A stretch of DNA of 38,457 nt from UBA10003 sp964365025 (GCA_964365025.1 CAYIOJ010000005.1:1-38457); one strand, 5' to 3'; positions 7,653 to 16,683 are shown, counted from the stretch's first letter. The notes: generated from the letters alone by a model not told the origin. Made by a program: numbers and translations.

Positions 7653-8984
7653 CTATTTTTCTTGTTTAAACACTTTCACTCCTGCCAACGCCAACCCAAC
7701 AGGCAACCACAAATGCGCGTTGTAATAGGAAGTATTGAATAATTGATAAACCAGCGAACCGGAAACGGACATAAACAAACAAAGCAATAATAATTTATGC
7801 TCGCTGTCTGCCGCGCGATGGCCGCGCCAGATTCGCCCTAAAATCCAGCCCACAAAAACAAAAAATGTAATCAATCCCAACAGCCCTTGTTCAGCCATTA
7901 ATTTCTGAATCACGCCGTGCGCGTCCAATGGATCGCCGTACTCCACCGTGAACAAACGGGTGGATTCAACCAAAGGCACAAAAGTCCCGACTCCATTGCC
8001 CAGCCAGGGATGCAGTTTGAAATAAGTCCAAGCAATGCCGGTCAAATCCAATCGTGTGGAATTGGATGACTGTACAATCGGACTCATGGAAAATAAAAAC
8101 ATGTAGACTAAAAGAGGAAACACAAGAAAAGTCATTGCGAGCGGAGCGAAGCAATCTCGTCTTTTAATGCGCGAGATTGCTTCAGTCGCCACCCGAGACA
8201 TCGGATAACTCCTTCGCAATGACCAATATATTATGACCTGCGTAGCCAAGGCGAGCCAAGCGGCGCGGGCAAAAGTCAAAAGCGCGATAGTCGCGATTAA
8301 AAGCGAGCTAAAAAAATAGAATTTTTTGACTTGTCCCGAACCGCGCATGAATAAATAAAAAGCCAAAGGCATGGTGGCGACTAAAACCTCGGCTAATAAA
8401 TTATGATTAAATCCCAGAGGCGCGAAACCCCAAAAAGAAATTGGCGCGGCTCTTTGCCAAAAGCCAAAAATTGCCGAATTGGAAAAAAGTGAAATAAAAC
8501 CCATCAAAGCCGAGAGCAATCCGGTCCAGAAAAAAATTTTTACTACTTTATTTAAAACTTTCTCCGAGCCAATCAAAAGGATGGGCAAAAACACCCACAT
8601 CAGATAGAAAAATAAAATCGGACGCAAAAGATATTTGAAAGAGCCGTTGAATTGGTCGGGCGCGACTTGGAAAAGAGACAGGGCGCTAATAATGAAAAAT
8701 GGGAGAAAGAAAAAAAGACCAATGGGTGAGTATGTCATTGCGAGACGAGCGAAGCGAGGCGCGGCAATCCCCTTCTTTGGTGAATAGATTTGCTCCATCT
8801 TGCGGCCCCGCAATAGCGTGCTAAAAATTACCGCCGCCAATACCACCAATGCCAAAAAATCAGCCGCCGGAGCGTCAAAAGAGCCAAGATAAGGAATTTG
8901 GCGAGACCATTGAAAAGAATGCCAATCTAGCACCAAGCCGGTAAAAGGGGCGAGAAAAATTAAAAGATAAAATAGCCAAAGCAT
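7653..8984 (-). CDS. O-antigen ligase/polymerase family membrane protein carrying two repeat insertions
   Basis: 443 aa with about ten hydrophobic helices. The Wzy/WaaL signature region (HPWLGNGVGTF, then a long periplasmic loop and DAHGVIQKLMAEQGLLGL) is plain. The product should polymerise or ligate lipid-linked glycan on the outer face of the membrane, fitting the neighbouring glycosyltransferases. Two hairpin repeats lie in frame: 39 bp at 8734-8772 (IAAPRFARLAMT) after the third helix, and 93 bp at 8131-8223 (CFAPLAMT) before a helix. Both lengths are multiples of three, and both fall in predicted loops. It heads the minus-strand run down to 1520. No SD precedes the ATG. Confidence 0.88.
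   Translation of the reverse strand: MLWLFYLLIFLAPFTGLVLDWHSFQWSRQIPYLGSFDAPAADFLALVVLAAVIFSTLLRGRKMEQIYSPKKGIAAPRFARLAMTYSPIGLFFFLPFFIISALSLFQVAPDQFNGSFKYLLRPILFFYLMWVFLPILLIGSEKVLNKVVKIFFWTGLLSALMGFISLFSNSAIFGFWQRAAPISFWGFAPLGFNHNLLAEVLVATMPLAFYLFMRGSGQVKKFYFFSSLLIATIALLTFARAAWLALATQVIIYWSLRRSYPMSRVATEAISRIKRRDCFAPLAMTFLVFPLLVYMFLFSMSPIVQSSNSTRLDLTGIAWTYFKLHPWLGNGVGTFVPLVESTRLFTVEYGDPLDAHGVIQKLMAEQGLLGLITFFVFVGWILGRIWRGHRAADSEHKLLLLCLFMSVSGSLVYQLFNTSYYNAHLWLPVGLALAGVKVFKQEK
8131..8223. repeat. GTCATTGCGAG hairpin repeat, in frame in a membrane protein
   Basis: 93 bp bounded by GTCATTGCGAG and CGCAATGAC, with AAGCAATCTCG and CGAGATTGCTT as inner arms. It encodes 31 extra residues in a loop of the O-antigen ligase. 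Confidence 0.85.
8734..8772. repeat. GTCATTGCGAG repeat, single arm, in frame
   Basis: 39 bp beginning GTCATTGCGAGACGAGCGAAG and ending GGCAATCCCC. It is translated within the same ligase gene. Confidence 0.75.
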
Positions 8985-9012
8985 ATAAATTATCTTATCA
9001 GAAAAAGAATAT

Positions 9013-9056
9013 AAAAAAAAGGGGTTGGAAACCGCGTTATGCGATTGCCAAACCCC
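9013..9056 (-). terminator. Terminator of the GC-rich repeat lipoprotein gene
   Basis: On the minus strand, a GGGGTTTGG..CCAACCCC stem (one bulge) is followed by eight T. It separates the GC-rich island from the polysaccharide operon. Confidence 0.85.
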
Positions 9057-9062
9057 AAAAGT

Positions 9063-9070
9063 TCACCTCC
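9063..9070 (-). promoter_or_regulatory. Orphan SD-like site
   Basis: The minus strand reads AAGGAGGTGAAC just before the terminator, but no ATG, GTG or useful TTG follows. It resembles the AAGGAGGTGCTAAAATG start of the 18437 gene and may be the remnant of a lost gene. Confidence 0.3.
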
Positions 9071-9081
9071 TTATCCTCGGC

Positions 9082-9109
9082 GAGATTCCTCGCCACGCTC
9101 GGAATGACA
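9082..9109. repeat. Degenerate GTCATTCCGAG repeat
   Basis: Reads GTCATTCCGAGCG..GAGGAATCTCG on the minus strand. It lies between the stop at 9121 and the terminator, so native-type repeats reach right up to the GC-rich gene. Confidence 0.65.
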
Positions 9110-9120
9110 TCTTGGCACGA

Positions 9121-12100
9121 CTACGGCGCGCAGGACAGGGAGAGCGTGTAGTCGCCCTGATTGCCGCTGAAGCCATCGACCACGATGTAGTAGACCGTAT
9201 CGGCCACCATCGGGAAGGTGGTTTCGGAGTTGCCAAAGGCCAAACACTGGTTGGCCATGCAGATATCCTCCAGCACCACCACATCCAGATCCGTGTTGCT
9301 GGTGACGCCGGCCGTGGCCGAACCGGTGAATGGCGCCGTGAACTGGAACACGGCCTCGGGCCCGCCCTCATAAAACGAAGTACAAGGGGAGTATCCGTTC
9401 ATGAGGTTGGCGGCGCCCACGGTGGTGCCGATCTTGCTCACGCCGCAGACGATGTCGCTCAACGGCTGGCAGGTCGGCAGACAAACGGTTGCGAATTTGC
9501 AATCGCTGTCGTCGCAGTCAATCTTGCCGTCAGCGTCATTGTCTACGCTGTCCACGCAGTTCTCCACCACGCAGGCGCAGTCGCTGTCCGCGCAATCCGC
9601 GTCACCGTCGACATCATTGTCCTGGCCGTCATCGCAGGCTGTCTCCTTGCAGGAGACCTGCAAATTAAACGACCCGCTAGCGCCGGCAAAGCCATCCACG
9701 ACCACAAGGTTCTCGGTATTTGCCAACGGTTCCCAGGTGACCGAAGCATTGGGGTTGGTTTTTCCATACTTGACGCAACTGGCTGGGTCACACGAATTCA
9801 GGACAAAGATGTCCAAATTCGCTCCCACCGGGTCAATCCCCACGACCTTGACCTTCACCGACAGTCCACCTAGGCCATTGTTGAAGGTAAACACGGCTTC
9901 GGAACCGGACTCATCCAGATCCAGCGTTGGACAGGAATAGCCGTCAAGCCAGTTGTCGCCGTCGGTCGCGCCCGGGTAAAGCCCCCAGCAGTTCAGGTCG
10001 CCAATGGGATTGTTGCAGGTGGAGCAGGCCAGTCCTTCGTCCGTCGCGTTGTCGCAGTCGTTGTCCAGACCGTCGCAGAGCTCGGTGTCCGGATTGACCG
10101 CGCCGACACAGAACAATTCGCCGTTGATGCAGACCTTCTCGCCCCACGCGCACTCGCCGACATTGGTATCACCGCAGGCGCCGCCGCCTTCGGGGTTGTT
10201 GTCGTCGACCACGCCATTGCAGTCGTTGTCCAGACCGTCGCAGAGCTCCTCGTAACCTGGGTTGCCCTCTGGCACTTCGCTGACACACTCCACGCCCGAG
10301 CCATCCGGCTGGCAGGTGTAGGTGCCGTTGAGGCAGAAATCGGAATCTCCGCCGTCACAAAGAGCACCAACCGGCCAACCTTCGTCCACCAGGCCGTCGC
10401 AATTGTTGTCCAGACCGTCGCAGAGCTCGGTGTCCGAAGGTCCGACATAGCCGATGCAGACGAGCCCGCCATTGTCACNNNNNNNNNNNNNNNNNNNNNN
10501 NNNNNNNNNNNNNNNNNNNNNNNNNNNNNNNNNNNNNNNNNNNNNNNNNNNNNNNNNNNNNNNNNNNNNNNNNNNNNNAGCTCGGTGTCCGAAGGTCCGA
10601 CATAGCCGATGCAGACGAGCCCGCCATTGTCACAGAACCACACGCCGAAGTTGCACTCGCCGACATTGGTATCACCGCAGGCGCCGCCGCCTTCGGGGTT
10701 GTTGTCGTCGACCACGCCATTGCAGTCGTTGTCCAGACCGTCGCAGAGCTCGTCGGAAGGAGGTAGCGGCTCCGCGTTGCAAATGGTGCTCTGACCGTTT
10801 TCGGCGCAGATCATCCATCCCCAAGCCCAGCACTCGCCGACACCATCCCAGCAGAGTCCGCCCAGATCCGGCCAGTCTTCATCCACCGAGCCGTCGCAGT
10901 CGTTGTCCAAACTGTCGCAGAGTTCGGTGTCCTCATCCCCGCCCCAGAGGCAGACCACGGCGTTCCAGCCGTCGCACCAGTACATATCGTCGAGGCAGAG
11001 GTCGAGGTCCAGGCCGCTGTCGCAGGCCGAACCAGGTTGATTGTCCAATGGACAGACACCGCCGCAGGCATTGTCGCCTTCGTCCACCAGGCCGTCGCAG
11101 TTGTCGTCGAGGTTGTTGCAAAGCTCGGTGTCCGAAGGTCCGACATAGCCGATGCAGACGAGCCCGCCATTGTCACAGAACCACACGCCGAAGTCACACT
11201 CGCCGACATTGGTATCACCGCAGGCGCCGCCGCCTTCAGGATTGCCCTCGTCGACCACGCTGTCGCAGTTGTCGTCGAGGTTGTTGCAGGTTTCGGCCGA
11301 AGGCTGACCAGCCACAGCGTTGCAAATCGTGCCAACGCCGCTCGGATCACAAACCGTGAGGCCGGGCATCTGGCACTGACCAACGCCAACCAAGCACAAC
11401 TGCACCAACTCTGTTGACCAATCCTCGTCGGTCGCGTTGTCGCAGTCGTTGTCCAAACTGTCGCAGAGTTCGGTGTCCTCATCCCCGCCCCAGAGGCAGA
11501 CCACGGCGTTCCAGCCGTCGCACCAGTACATATCGTCGAGGCAGAGGTCGAGGTCCAGGCCGCTGTCGCAGGCCGAACCAGGTTGATTGTCCAATGGACA
11601 GACACCGCCGCAGGCATTGTCGCCTTCGTCCACCAGGCCGTCGCAGTTGTTGTCCAGGCCGTCGCAGAGCTCGGCGGAAGGCGGCAAGGGCGCGCACGAC
11701 TCATTATTCAACTCTCCATCAATACAGACAGGAGCCGAATTGGCACAAGCGCCCATGCCACAGTAGGTCGCTCCGAGGTTGGCCGGAGAGTGCGTGCAAA
11801 CTCCGCCGAACAGGTAGGTGTTGCACTCGTCGTTCGTGCACCCATTCGCGTCGTCGCACTCCTCGTCGTTGCCGCAAGCCGTGAAAGCCGGACAGGTGAC
11901 CTGATTGCCGTCCGACTCGCAGCAGGTGTCGTAGAGGAGCGTGGAGCAGAAGCCGTCGTCGCACACCACGCCGTAGATGCACTGGTCCTTGTCCACGAAA
12001 CCGTCGCAGTCCTGGTCGCCGTCGCAGGGGATCGGATTCCCATTCTGGTCCAGGATGAGGTTGGAGAAGGTGGAGCCAGTCGCGGGCTCCGGATTGACGG

Positions 12101-12167
12101 TCTTGCCGCTGTGGCAAGCCGCCGCCATGAGGCACAAGAGCGCCAGAACCAACAGTACCTTCCGCAT
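9121..12167 (-). CDS. Cys-rich MopE-like repeat lipoprotein with C-terminal PPC-like domains (split by assembly gap)
   Basis: One long gene read through a 100-N gap: about 530 codons before it and 450 after. The start at 12167 follows a strong SD. Residues 1-18 form a lipoprotein signal (VLLVLALLCLMAAAC, Cys18). The body is a ladder of ELCDGLDNDCDGxVDEG units, the putative metal-binding MopE motif (PF11617-like), with Cys-paired spacers. The end has two beta domains of pre-peptidase C-terminal type, each closing with VVVDGF..G..SFNLQVSC or IVVDGFSGNQGDYTLSLSC. An outward-facing, disulphide-rich, probably calcium-binding surface protein is likely. GC and codon choice differ sharply from flanking genes and recall myxobacterial or bradymonad proteins. 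The frame changes across the gap only because 100 N is a placeholder; the true gap length should be 2 modulo 3. Confidence 0.8.
10479..10578. other. Assembly gap (100 N) inside a tandem repeat
   Basis: Exactly 100 N. The same 55 bp flank it on both sides (10424-10478 and 10579-10633), so the assembly broke in a repeated unit and an unknown number of repeat units may be missing. Confidence 0.98.
10893..11105. repeat. Intragenic direct repeat, copy A
   Basis: About 213 bp identical by eye to 11439-11651, 546 bp away in the same gene. Identity at synonymous sites means recent duplication or gene conversion. Confidence 0.85.
11439..11651. repeat. Intragenic direct repeat, copy B
   Basis: Partner of 10893-11105. 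The repeated block codes a DLDLCLDDMYWCDGWNAVVC segment plus part of a MopE-like unit. Confidence 0.85.
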
Positions 12168-12174
12168 TGAAGAA

Positions 12175-12181
12175 CCTCCTC
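12175..12181 (-). promoter_or_regulatory. Strong SD (GAGGAGG) of the MopE-like gene
   Basis: GAGGAGG ends 7 nt before the ATG at 12167 and fixes the start at MRKVLLVLALL, not the upstream in-frame codon at 12200. Confidence 0.9.
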
Positions 12182-12214
12182 GAGCCCACCATAGGCTCAT
12201 TGGTTGCGGTAGTT

Positions 12215-12275
12215 GGGGAACTTCCCCACCGCTTTACAGCTTAATTATTTTAAGCAATAAGGCGGTAAGGAAGTC
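12215..12275 (-). promoter_or_regulatory. Leader hairpin of the MopE-like gene
   Basis: A ~19-bp stem with wobble pairs (12217-12236 with 12258-12275) is capped by a perfect GCTTAA/TTAAGC inner stem. Part of it can refold into a short GGGGA-AGT-TCCCC hairpin (12215-12227). A related GAGA-AGT-TCTC hairpin precedes the SD at 16435. Confidence 0.6.
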
Positions 12276-12317
12276 CATTTAAAAAGAACGAATTTATTGC
12301 CATTTTAGCAATACTTA

Positions 12318-12346
12318 AGCTTAACAAAATAGCCTGCTGTTGTCAA
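12318..12346 (-). promoter_or_regulatory. Possible promoter of the MopE-like gene
   Basis: TTGACA (12346-12341) and, after 17 bp, a poor -10 TAAGCT (12323-12318). The -35 overlaps the plus-strand TTGTCA of the divergent gene. Confidence 0.4.
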
Positions 12347-12368
12347 GCCCGACGCCATATGATAAAAT
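12340..12368 (+). promoter_or_regulatory. Promoter of the coiled-coil gene at 12402
   Basis: TTGTCA, a 17-bp spacer and TAAAAT preceded by TGA (extended -10). Transcription should start about 27 nt before the ATG; no SD. Confidence 0.65.
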
Positions 12369-12401
12369 GTAAAAGAAGTTATAAAATTTAAATTAAAATA
12401 T

Positions 12402-12770
12402 ATGTCCGAACAAAAAAACAATGAAGTTACCACATCTGAAATTTTGGATTTTCTTAAGGATAACATGGTGATAAAAGAAGAATTTACAAAATTTGAAAAA
12501 GAAGTTGGTGAACGTTTTGACAGAGTGGATGTGAGATTGGATAAAGTGGAAAATAGATTGGACGGAGTTGAGGGCAGATTGGACAGTATTGAAAATCGTC
12601 TGATATTTCTTGAAAAAGAAATCGCCGATATCAAGTTCGATTTAAAAAAACTTAGCGAGAGAACTTTGGAAGATGCTGACGCGCACGCTAAAGATATTTT
12701 AGATTTACAAAAAAGGGTAGAAAAAATGGAAAAAGAAATGACGCAAATGCGTTTGGCATATCAGCATTAA
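12402..12770 (+). CDS. Small heptad-repeat coiled-coil protein
   Basis: 122 aa, AT-rich and native in composition although it lies between two GC-rich genes. Residues 35-70 are tandem seven-residue units (FDRVDVR, LDKVENR, LDGVEGR, LDSIENR), followed by a second charged helix: a long parallel or trimeric coiled coil. No signal peptide or membrane segment. Similar RLDxVExRLDxVE proteins are frequent in CPR genomes, with no assigned role. It is transcribed divergently from the MopE-like gene, and the two promoters share their -35 bases. It ends at a bidirectional terminator at 12778-12831. An antisense frame at 12305-12634 is a by-product of the repeat. Confidence 0.75.
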   Translation: MSEQKNNEVTTSEILDFLKDNMVIKEEFTKFEKEVGERFDRVDVRLDKVENRLDGVEGRLDSIENRLIFLEKEIADIKFDLKKLSERTLEDADAHAKDILDLQKRVEKMEKEMTQMRLAYQH

Positions 12771-12777
12771 TTTTTTG

Positions 12778-12831
12778 AAAAAAAAGAGGCCGGGTGAGAG
12801 AACGCGTCGCGCGCTCAATCTCATCCGGCCT
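12778..12831 (-). terminator. Terminator, mainly of the C-x-D-D repeat lipoprotein gene
   Basis: A 13-bp stem with one mismatch on the minus strand (12787-12799 with 12819-12831) is followed on that strand by eight T. It may also stop the convergent coiled-coil gene. Confidence 0.85.
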
Positions 12832-12841
12832 TTGTCGCATT

Positions 12842-12870
12842 GTCATTGCGAGTAAAGCGAAGCAATCTTG
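12842..12870. repeat. GTCATTGCGAG repeat inside the GC-rich island
   Basis: GTCATTGCGAGTAAAGCGAAG followed by CAATCTT, the family seen in the polysaccharide block. Its presence here shows the island lies in the same genome, not in a chimeric contig. Confidence 0.8.
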
Positions 12871-12950
12871 GAAGATCGCCGCGGCTATAGCTCGCGTTGA
12901 CGAATCCTATAGTTCTTAACCCAGACTGGACTCAATCGCTGGGAACCGGC

Positions 12951-15900
12951 TTATGGGCAGCCGATCAATGTCTTGGCAAACACGAGGTTGCCCTCGCCGC
13001 CACCCTGACAGGCCCACAGGTGCTTGGTCAGCACTCCCGCCTTCACTACGCCGTTCACCTTGACGGTGACGGTAGTGAGCGAGATCGCGCTGTCGCACCC
13101 ATACCAAGGCCAGGTGGCAACGGTCTTGTCGCGGACCGCTACCTCAAAGCCCCAGTCGCCGCAGGCCTGCTTCTGGGTCAAGGTCGCTGTGAGAGGGCCA
13201 GAGCCAAGAGTGACCACTGGCTCTCCCGGAGCATCTGCGGTGTGGAAGATCCACGGTTCGCAAGCGCCAGCAGAACAGCTAACCTCAACCTTGAATGTCG
13301 GTGGGACAGGGGGAGGCGGTGCGCATCCCTCGTCCACCGCGCCGTCGCAGTCATCATCCAGACCATTGGCGCAGGCCTCGACCACTGGGGTCTTTGGCGT
13401 GCAGGTCTGTTTGACTCCGGCGAGGCACTTGTTAGTGCTGACTGTGCAGACGCCGACGCCGCAGGTGAGAGTACCTCCGCCGGTAAAGGCAGTGTACTTG
13501 CATCCGCTCGTCGGATCGCACGAGTCAACCGTGCACTCGTTGTTGTCGTTGCAAGCGACAGCCGAGCCAGCGCACTTGTTGTCCTTGCAGACATCCGTGC
13601 TCGTGCAGGCGTTGCCGTCGTTGCAGGTGGCGGTGTTGTTCGCGTGGACGCACTTGCCCACGGCGTAGTCGCAGGAATCGGAGGTGCACGGGTTGGAGTC
13701 GTTGCACTCGCTGTTTGATGTGCACTCCACGCACCCCTCTGGCTCACCGCTCCACCATGACTGGCCAACGCACTTCTGTCCTTGCGGGCAAAGTGTGTTG
13801 TCCGTCTTGTGTACGCAGTTGCTAACCTCGTTGCAACTGTCCACGGTGCAAGCGATCCCGTCGTCGCAACTCGGAACGATTCCGCCAAAGCACTTGCCGG
13901 CCACGCACTTCTCTGCGCCGTTGCAGTACTTGCCGTCGTCGCAGTCGGAGTCGTTGTCACACTCCACCACCGCGAGCACTCCGGAGCAAACGCCCAGTGA
14001 GCAGATGTCTCCGCTCGTGAGCGCGTTGCCGTCGTTGCAGGCCACGATGTTGTTGGCGTGCTGGCAACCCTTGCCAGCATCGCAGGAGTCGATGGTGCAG
14101 ATGTTTCCGTCGTCGCAAGAAAGAGTCGTGCCGACGCACTGCTTGCCCGAGCAGATGTCTCCACTCGTGCAGGCGTTGCTGTCAGAACAGCCCAGTCCAG
14201 CATTTGCCGGAACCAACTTGCATTCCCCGCTCGTTGCGTCGCAGACCGACTTGGCACAGGCGGAATCTTCCGACGAATCGCAGAATACGACTGTCATCGG
14301 ATCCACCTGACACTTGTTCTTCTGGCACTTGAGCGTGCCGTTGCACAGGTTGCCGTCTTCGTAGTCCGAGCATTCCGCATTTGCCTGGCACTCGCAAACC
14401 GAGGAACCAGAGACGCAGGCGCCGGACTGACAGATGTCGCCAACCGTGCAGTCATTGCCGTCGTTGCAGGCGGCGGTGTTGTTGGTATGCTGGCAACCTT
14501 TGCCGGCATCGCAGGAGTCGGTGGTGCATGGGCTCTGATCATCGCAAGCGATAACCGCTCCCGAACACACTCCGCCTTTGCACGCGTCGCCCGTGGTGCA
14601 GGCAGTGTTGTCGTTGCAGGCCGCGCCATCGTTCGCCGACTTGACTTCGCACGCACCCGTTGCCGGGTTGCACGAAGTTGCCTGGCAGGGCGAGGCTGAC
14701 GGCTGGCAGACCACTTGGCCTACCTGCTCGCAGAAATCGTCCACGCACTTGGCCACGCCGTTGCAGGCATTGCCGTCGTCCGGGCAGTCGGCGTCCTTGA
14801 GACACTCAACCGTTCCGGAACCCACGCACGCGCCGTTGACGCAAGTGTCAACGGTGGTGTAGGGGTTGGCGTCGTTGCACGGCGCGGTGTTGTATATGTA
14901 GAAACAGCCCTGCTTCGGGTCGCAGGCATCGGTGGTGCAACCGTTGTTGTCATTGCACGCCACCGGCACGCCCACGCAGCCCTGGTCCGGGTCGCAGGAG
15001 TCAACCGTGCACTCGTCGTTGTCGTTGCAGACGAGCGACTCATACTCGCACTGGCCGGTTGCTGTGTTGCAACTGGCCGCGAGGCACGCGTCGCTGTCGT
15101 CGCAGTCGCCATCGGCCTTGCACGGGCCTGTCCCGATGAAATAGTGCTGACACCCGGCCTCGGGCACGCAGTAGTCCACTGTCGCGCTCTGGCCGTCGTC
15201 GCACTCCTTGCTCGTGTCCGTGTGGGTGCAACCCGTTGCCGGGTTGCACGAATCCACGGTACACTCGTTCTCATCGTCGCAGGTGACTGGCGCTCCGGCA
15301 CACATGACCGTCGCCACATCGCACTGTTCTTCAGTGCACGCATCACCGTCGTCGCAATCCTCATCGGACTGACATTCGCCGGTGAACACGCTCTCGCACC
15401 CAGTGGCCGCGTCGCACGAGTCGGTCGTGAAGACATCGCCGTCGTCACAATCAACCGCATAGTAGACGCAGCCCTTGGTCGGGTTGCAGGATTCAGTCGT
15501 GCACTCGTCGTTGTCGTTGCAGTCAACGGCCGTGTACTGGCACTTGCCAGTCGCAGGGTCGCACGAGTCCGCGGTACAGATGTTTTTGTCTCCGCACTCC
15601 ACGGTCGTGTGCTGGCACCCGATCGCCTTGTCGCAGGAATCGGTAGTGCAGGCGTTATCGTCTTCGCAGTCAACAGGCGTGTACACACACGCGCCGTTGT
15701 CACACGAGGACTTAGAGCAGACGTCGCTGCCCGCGCACACTCCGCACTCGCCGCCGCAACCGTCCAAGCCGCACTGCTTGCCAGCGCAGTCCGGCACGCA
15801 CTCCGCCGTCTCCGGGCCCTCGATGGTATCGGGGCCGGGCGTCGGCTCGGTGTCCGGACCCGGCTGAACCGTGTCCGGGCCGACAGTCGTCGTATCCGGC

Positions 15901-16427
15901 TCGCAAGCGTCCACATGAACGCACGCGCCGGCGCCGTCGCAGAAGTCGGTGGTGCAGGGGTCCTTGTCGTCGCAGTCCTTGGCCGCGCCACCGTGGCACT
16001 GGCCATCACCGCAGACATCGCCCACCGTGCAGACATTCCCGTCGTCGCAGGCGGCCGTGTTGCTCGCGTACGAGCACTGGCCGGTAGCCGGGACACAGGA
16101 ATCGTCCGTGCACAGGTCGTTGTCGTCGCACACCGTTCCGTCGGAACAGCACGCGCCGACCGTATTGACGCACCCCTTGTCCGAGTCGCACGAATCCGTG
16201 GTGCACGGGTCCTGGTCGTCGCACACCTTGAAGGTATGCTCGCAGACCCCGTCCACGCACGAGTCGTCGGTGCACGCGTTGATGTCGTCGCAGTCAGCGG
16301 CCGTCGCGCACTCGGCCACCGGCTGGGAGGGCTGTCCCCCCTCGGCCTTCTTTTCCTTCTTGGGCGCGCCGCAAGCCGCGACCACGCCCGCCACGAACAC
16401 AACCAGACACTTCATCAGAAAGTTCAT
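12951..16427 (-). CDS. Very Cys-rich repeat lipoprotein (C-x-D-D-x-x-x-C-T-x-D-x-C units)
   Basis: 1158 aa. The start follows AGGAGGTGCTAAC-ATG. The signal is CLVVFVAGVVAAC with lipidated Cys19. The body has roughly twenty to thirty units of ~40 residues such as CDDGNVCTVGDVC or CTTDSCDPATGC, with many Asp-rich turns: a disulphide-locked rod that probably binds calcium. A Pro/Thr linker (GPDTVQPGPDTEPTPGPDT) lies near residue 185, then a C-G-x-x-G-C-G-G-x-C block. One MopE-like CANGLDDDCDGAVDEGC unit and a ~110-residue beta domain close the protein. Such repeats are typical of myxobacterial and related predatory deltaproteobacterial surface proteins. High GC, strong SD and strong terminator set it apart from native genes. 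Likely role: long cell-surface fibre for contact; function inferred only from architecture. Confidence 0.82.
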   Translation of the reverse strand: MNFLMKCLVVFVAGVVAACGAPKKEKKAEGGQPSQPVAECATAADCDDINACTDDSCVDGVCEHTFKVCDDQDPCTTDSCDSDKGCVNTVGACCSDGTVCDDNDLCTDDSCVPATGQCSYASNTAACDDGNVCTVGDVCGDGQCHGGAAKDCDDKDPCTTDFCDGAGACVHVDACEPDTTTVGPDTVQPGPDTEPTPGPDTIEGPETAECVPDCAGKQCGLDGCGGECGVCAGSDVCSKSSCDNGACVYTPVDCEDDNACTTDSCDKAIGCQHTTVECGDKNICTADSCDPATGKCQYTAVDCNDNDECTTESCNPTKGCVYYAVDCDDGDVFTTDSCDAATGCESVFTGECQSDEDCDDGDACTEEQCDVATVMCAGAPVTCDDENECTVDSCNPATGCTHTDTSKECDDGQSATVDYCVPEAGCQHYFIGTGPCKADGDCDDSDACLAASCNTATGQCEYESLVCNDNDECTVDSCDPDQGCVGVPVACNDNNGCTTDACDPKQGCFYIYNTAPCNDANPYTTVDTCVNGACVGSGTVECLKDADCPDDGNACNGVAKCVDDFCEQVGQVVCQPSASPCQATSCNPATGACEVKSANDGAACNDNTACTTGDACKGGVCSGAVIACDDQSPCTTDSCDAGKGCQHTNNTAACNDGNDCTVGDICQSGACVSGSSVCECQANAECSDYEDGNLCNGTLKCQKNKCQVDPMTVVFCDSSEDSACAKSVCDATSGECKLVPANAGLGCSDSNACTSGDICSGKQCVGTTLSCDDGNICTIDSCDAGKGCQHANNIVACNDGNALTSGDICSLGVCSGVLAVVECDNDSDCDDGKYCNGAEKCVAGKCFGGIVPSCDDGIACTVDSCNEVSNCVHKTDNTLCPQGQKCVGQSWWSGEPEGCVECTSNSECNDSNPCTSDSCDYAVGKCVHANNTATCNDGNACTSTDVCKDNKCAGSAVACNDNNECTVDSCDPTSGCKYTAFTGGGTLTCGVGVCTVSTNKCLAGVKQTCTPKTPVVEACANGLDDDCDGAVDEGCAPPPPVPPTFKVEVSCSAGACEPWIFHTADAPGEPVVTLGSGPLTATLTQKQACGDWGFEVAVRDKTVATWPWYGCDSAISLTTVTVKVNGVVKAGVLTKHLWACQGGGEGNLVFAKTLIGCP

Positions 16428-16434
16428 GTTAGCA

Positions 16435-16440
16435 CCTCCT
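16435..16440 (-). promoter_or_regulatory. Strong SD (AGGAGG) shared in form with the 18437 gene
   Basis: AGGAGGTGCTAAC before the ATG at 16427; the 18437 gene has AGGAGGTGCTAAA. The shared 12-base context suggests one common translation-initiation module. Confidence 0.9.
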
Positions 16441-16451
16441 ATTAAGTTGTC

Positions 16452-16556
16452 AGAGAACTTCTCCAGCTCCCACCCCCCGCACCCGCGAAGGATGAGCTAG
16501 GACCAACTCACCCTTTCACTTATGAAAGGATGGGATCTGGAAACTGCCCTAGAGAA
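16452..16556 (-). promoter_or_regulatory. Structured leader of the C-x-D-D repeat gene
   Basis: Minus-strand leader with a GAGA-AGT-TCTC hairpin (16453-16463) just before the SD and a CTTTCA..TGAAAG hairpin at 16521-16540. The first covaries with the GGGGA-AGT-TCCCC hairpin of the 12167 leader. Confidence 0.45.
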
Positions 16557-16572
16557 GAAAAGCATTGTTGTC

Positions 16573-16612
16573 ATTCCCGCCAGCCTGCGGCAGGCAGGCG
16601 CAAGCGGGAATC
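16573..16612. repeat. Composite repeat: CATTCCCGC arms around a CCTGC/GCAGG palindrome
   Basis: ATTCCCGC (16573-16580) pairs with GCGGGAAT (16604-16611), enclosing a copy of the CCTGCC-type palindrome. Native repeat type inside the GC-rich island. Confidence 0.75.
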
Positions 16613-16683
16613 CAGCTCTACTTTTCTTCTTTAAAACAGTTATCCACAAATATGACTTGACAAAAAATTTTAATCTGCTAAAC

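Noticed and set aside
9993..10578. Reading frame continuing from the 12167 gene through the gap into an Ala/Thr/Arg-rich protein
   Set aside because: The frame after the N run is the wrong one. The Cys-repeat protein continues in another frame, and the shift is produced by the arbitrary 100-N length.
12305..12634. Antisense frame with SNLPSTPSNLFST repeats
   Set aside because: The mirror image of the heptad repeats of the 12402 gene. No start signals.
14715..16445. Long plus-strand frame opposite the C-x-D-D repeat gene (and similar ones at 13178-14257, 14720-16402, 11414-11884)
   Set aside because: High GC and the repeat codon pattern leave opposite frames open. They lack SDs, signals and recognisable domains, while the minus-strand frame has a lipoprotein signal and Cys periodicity.
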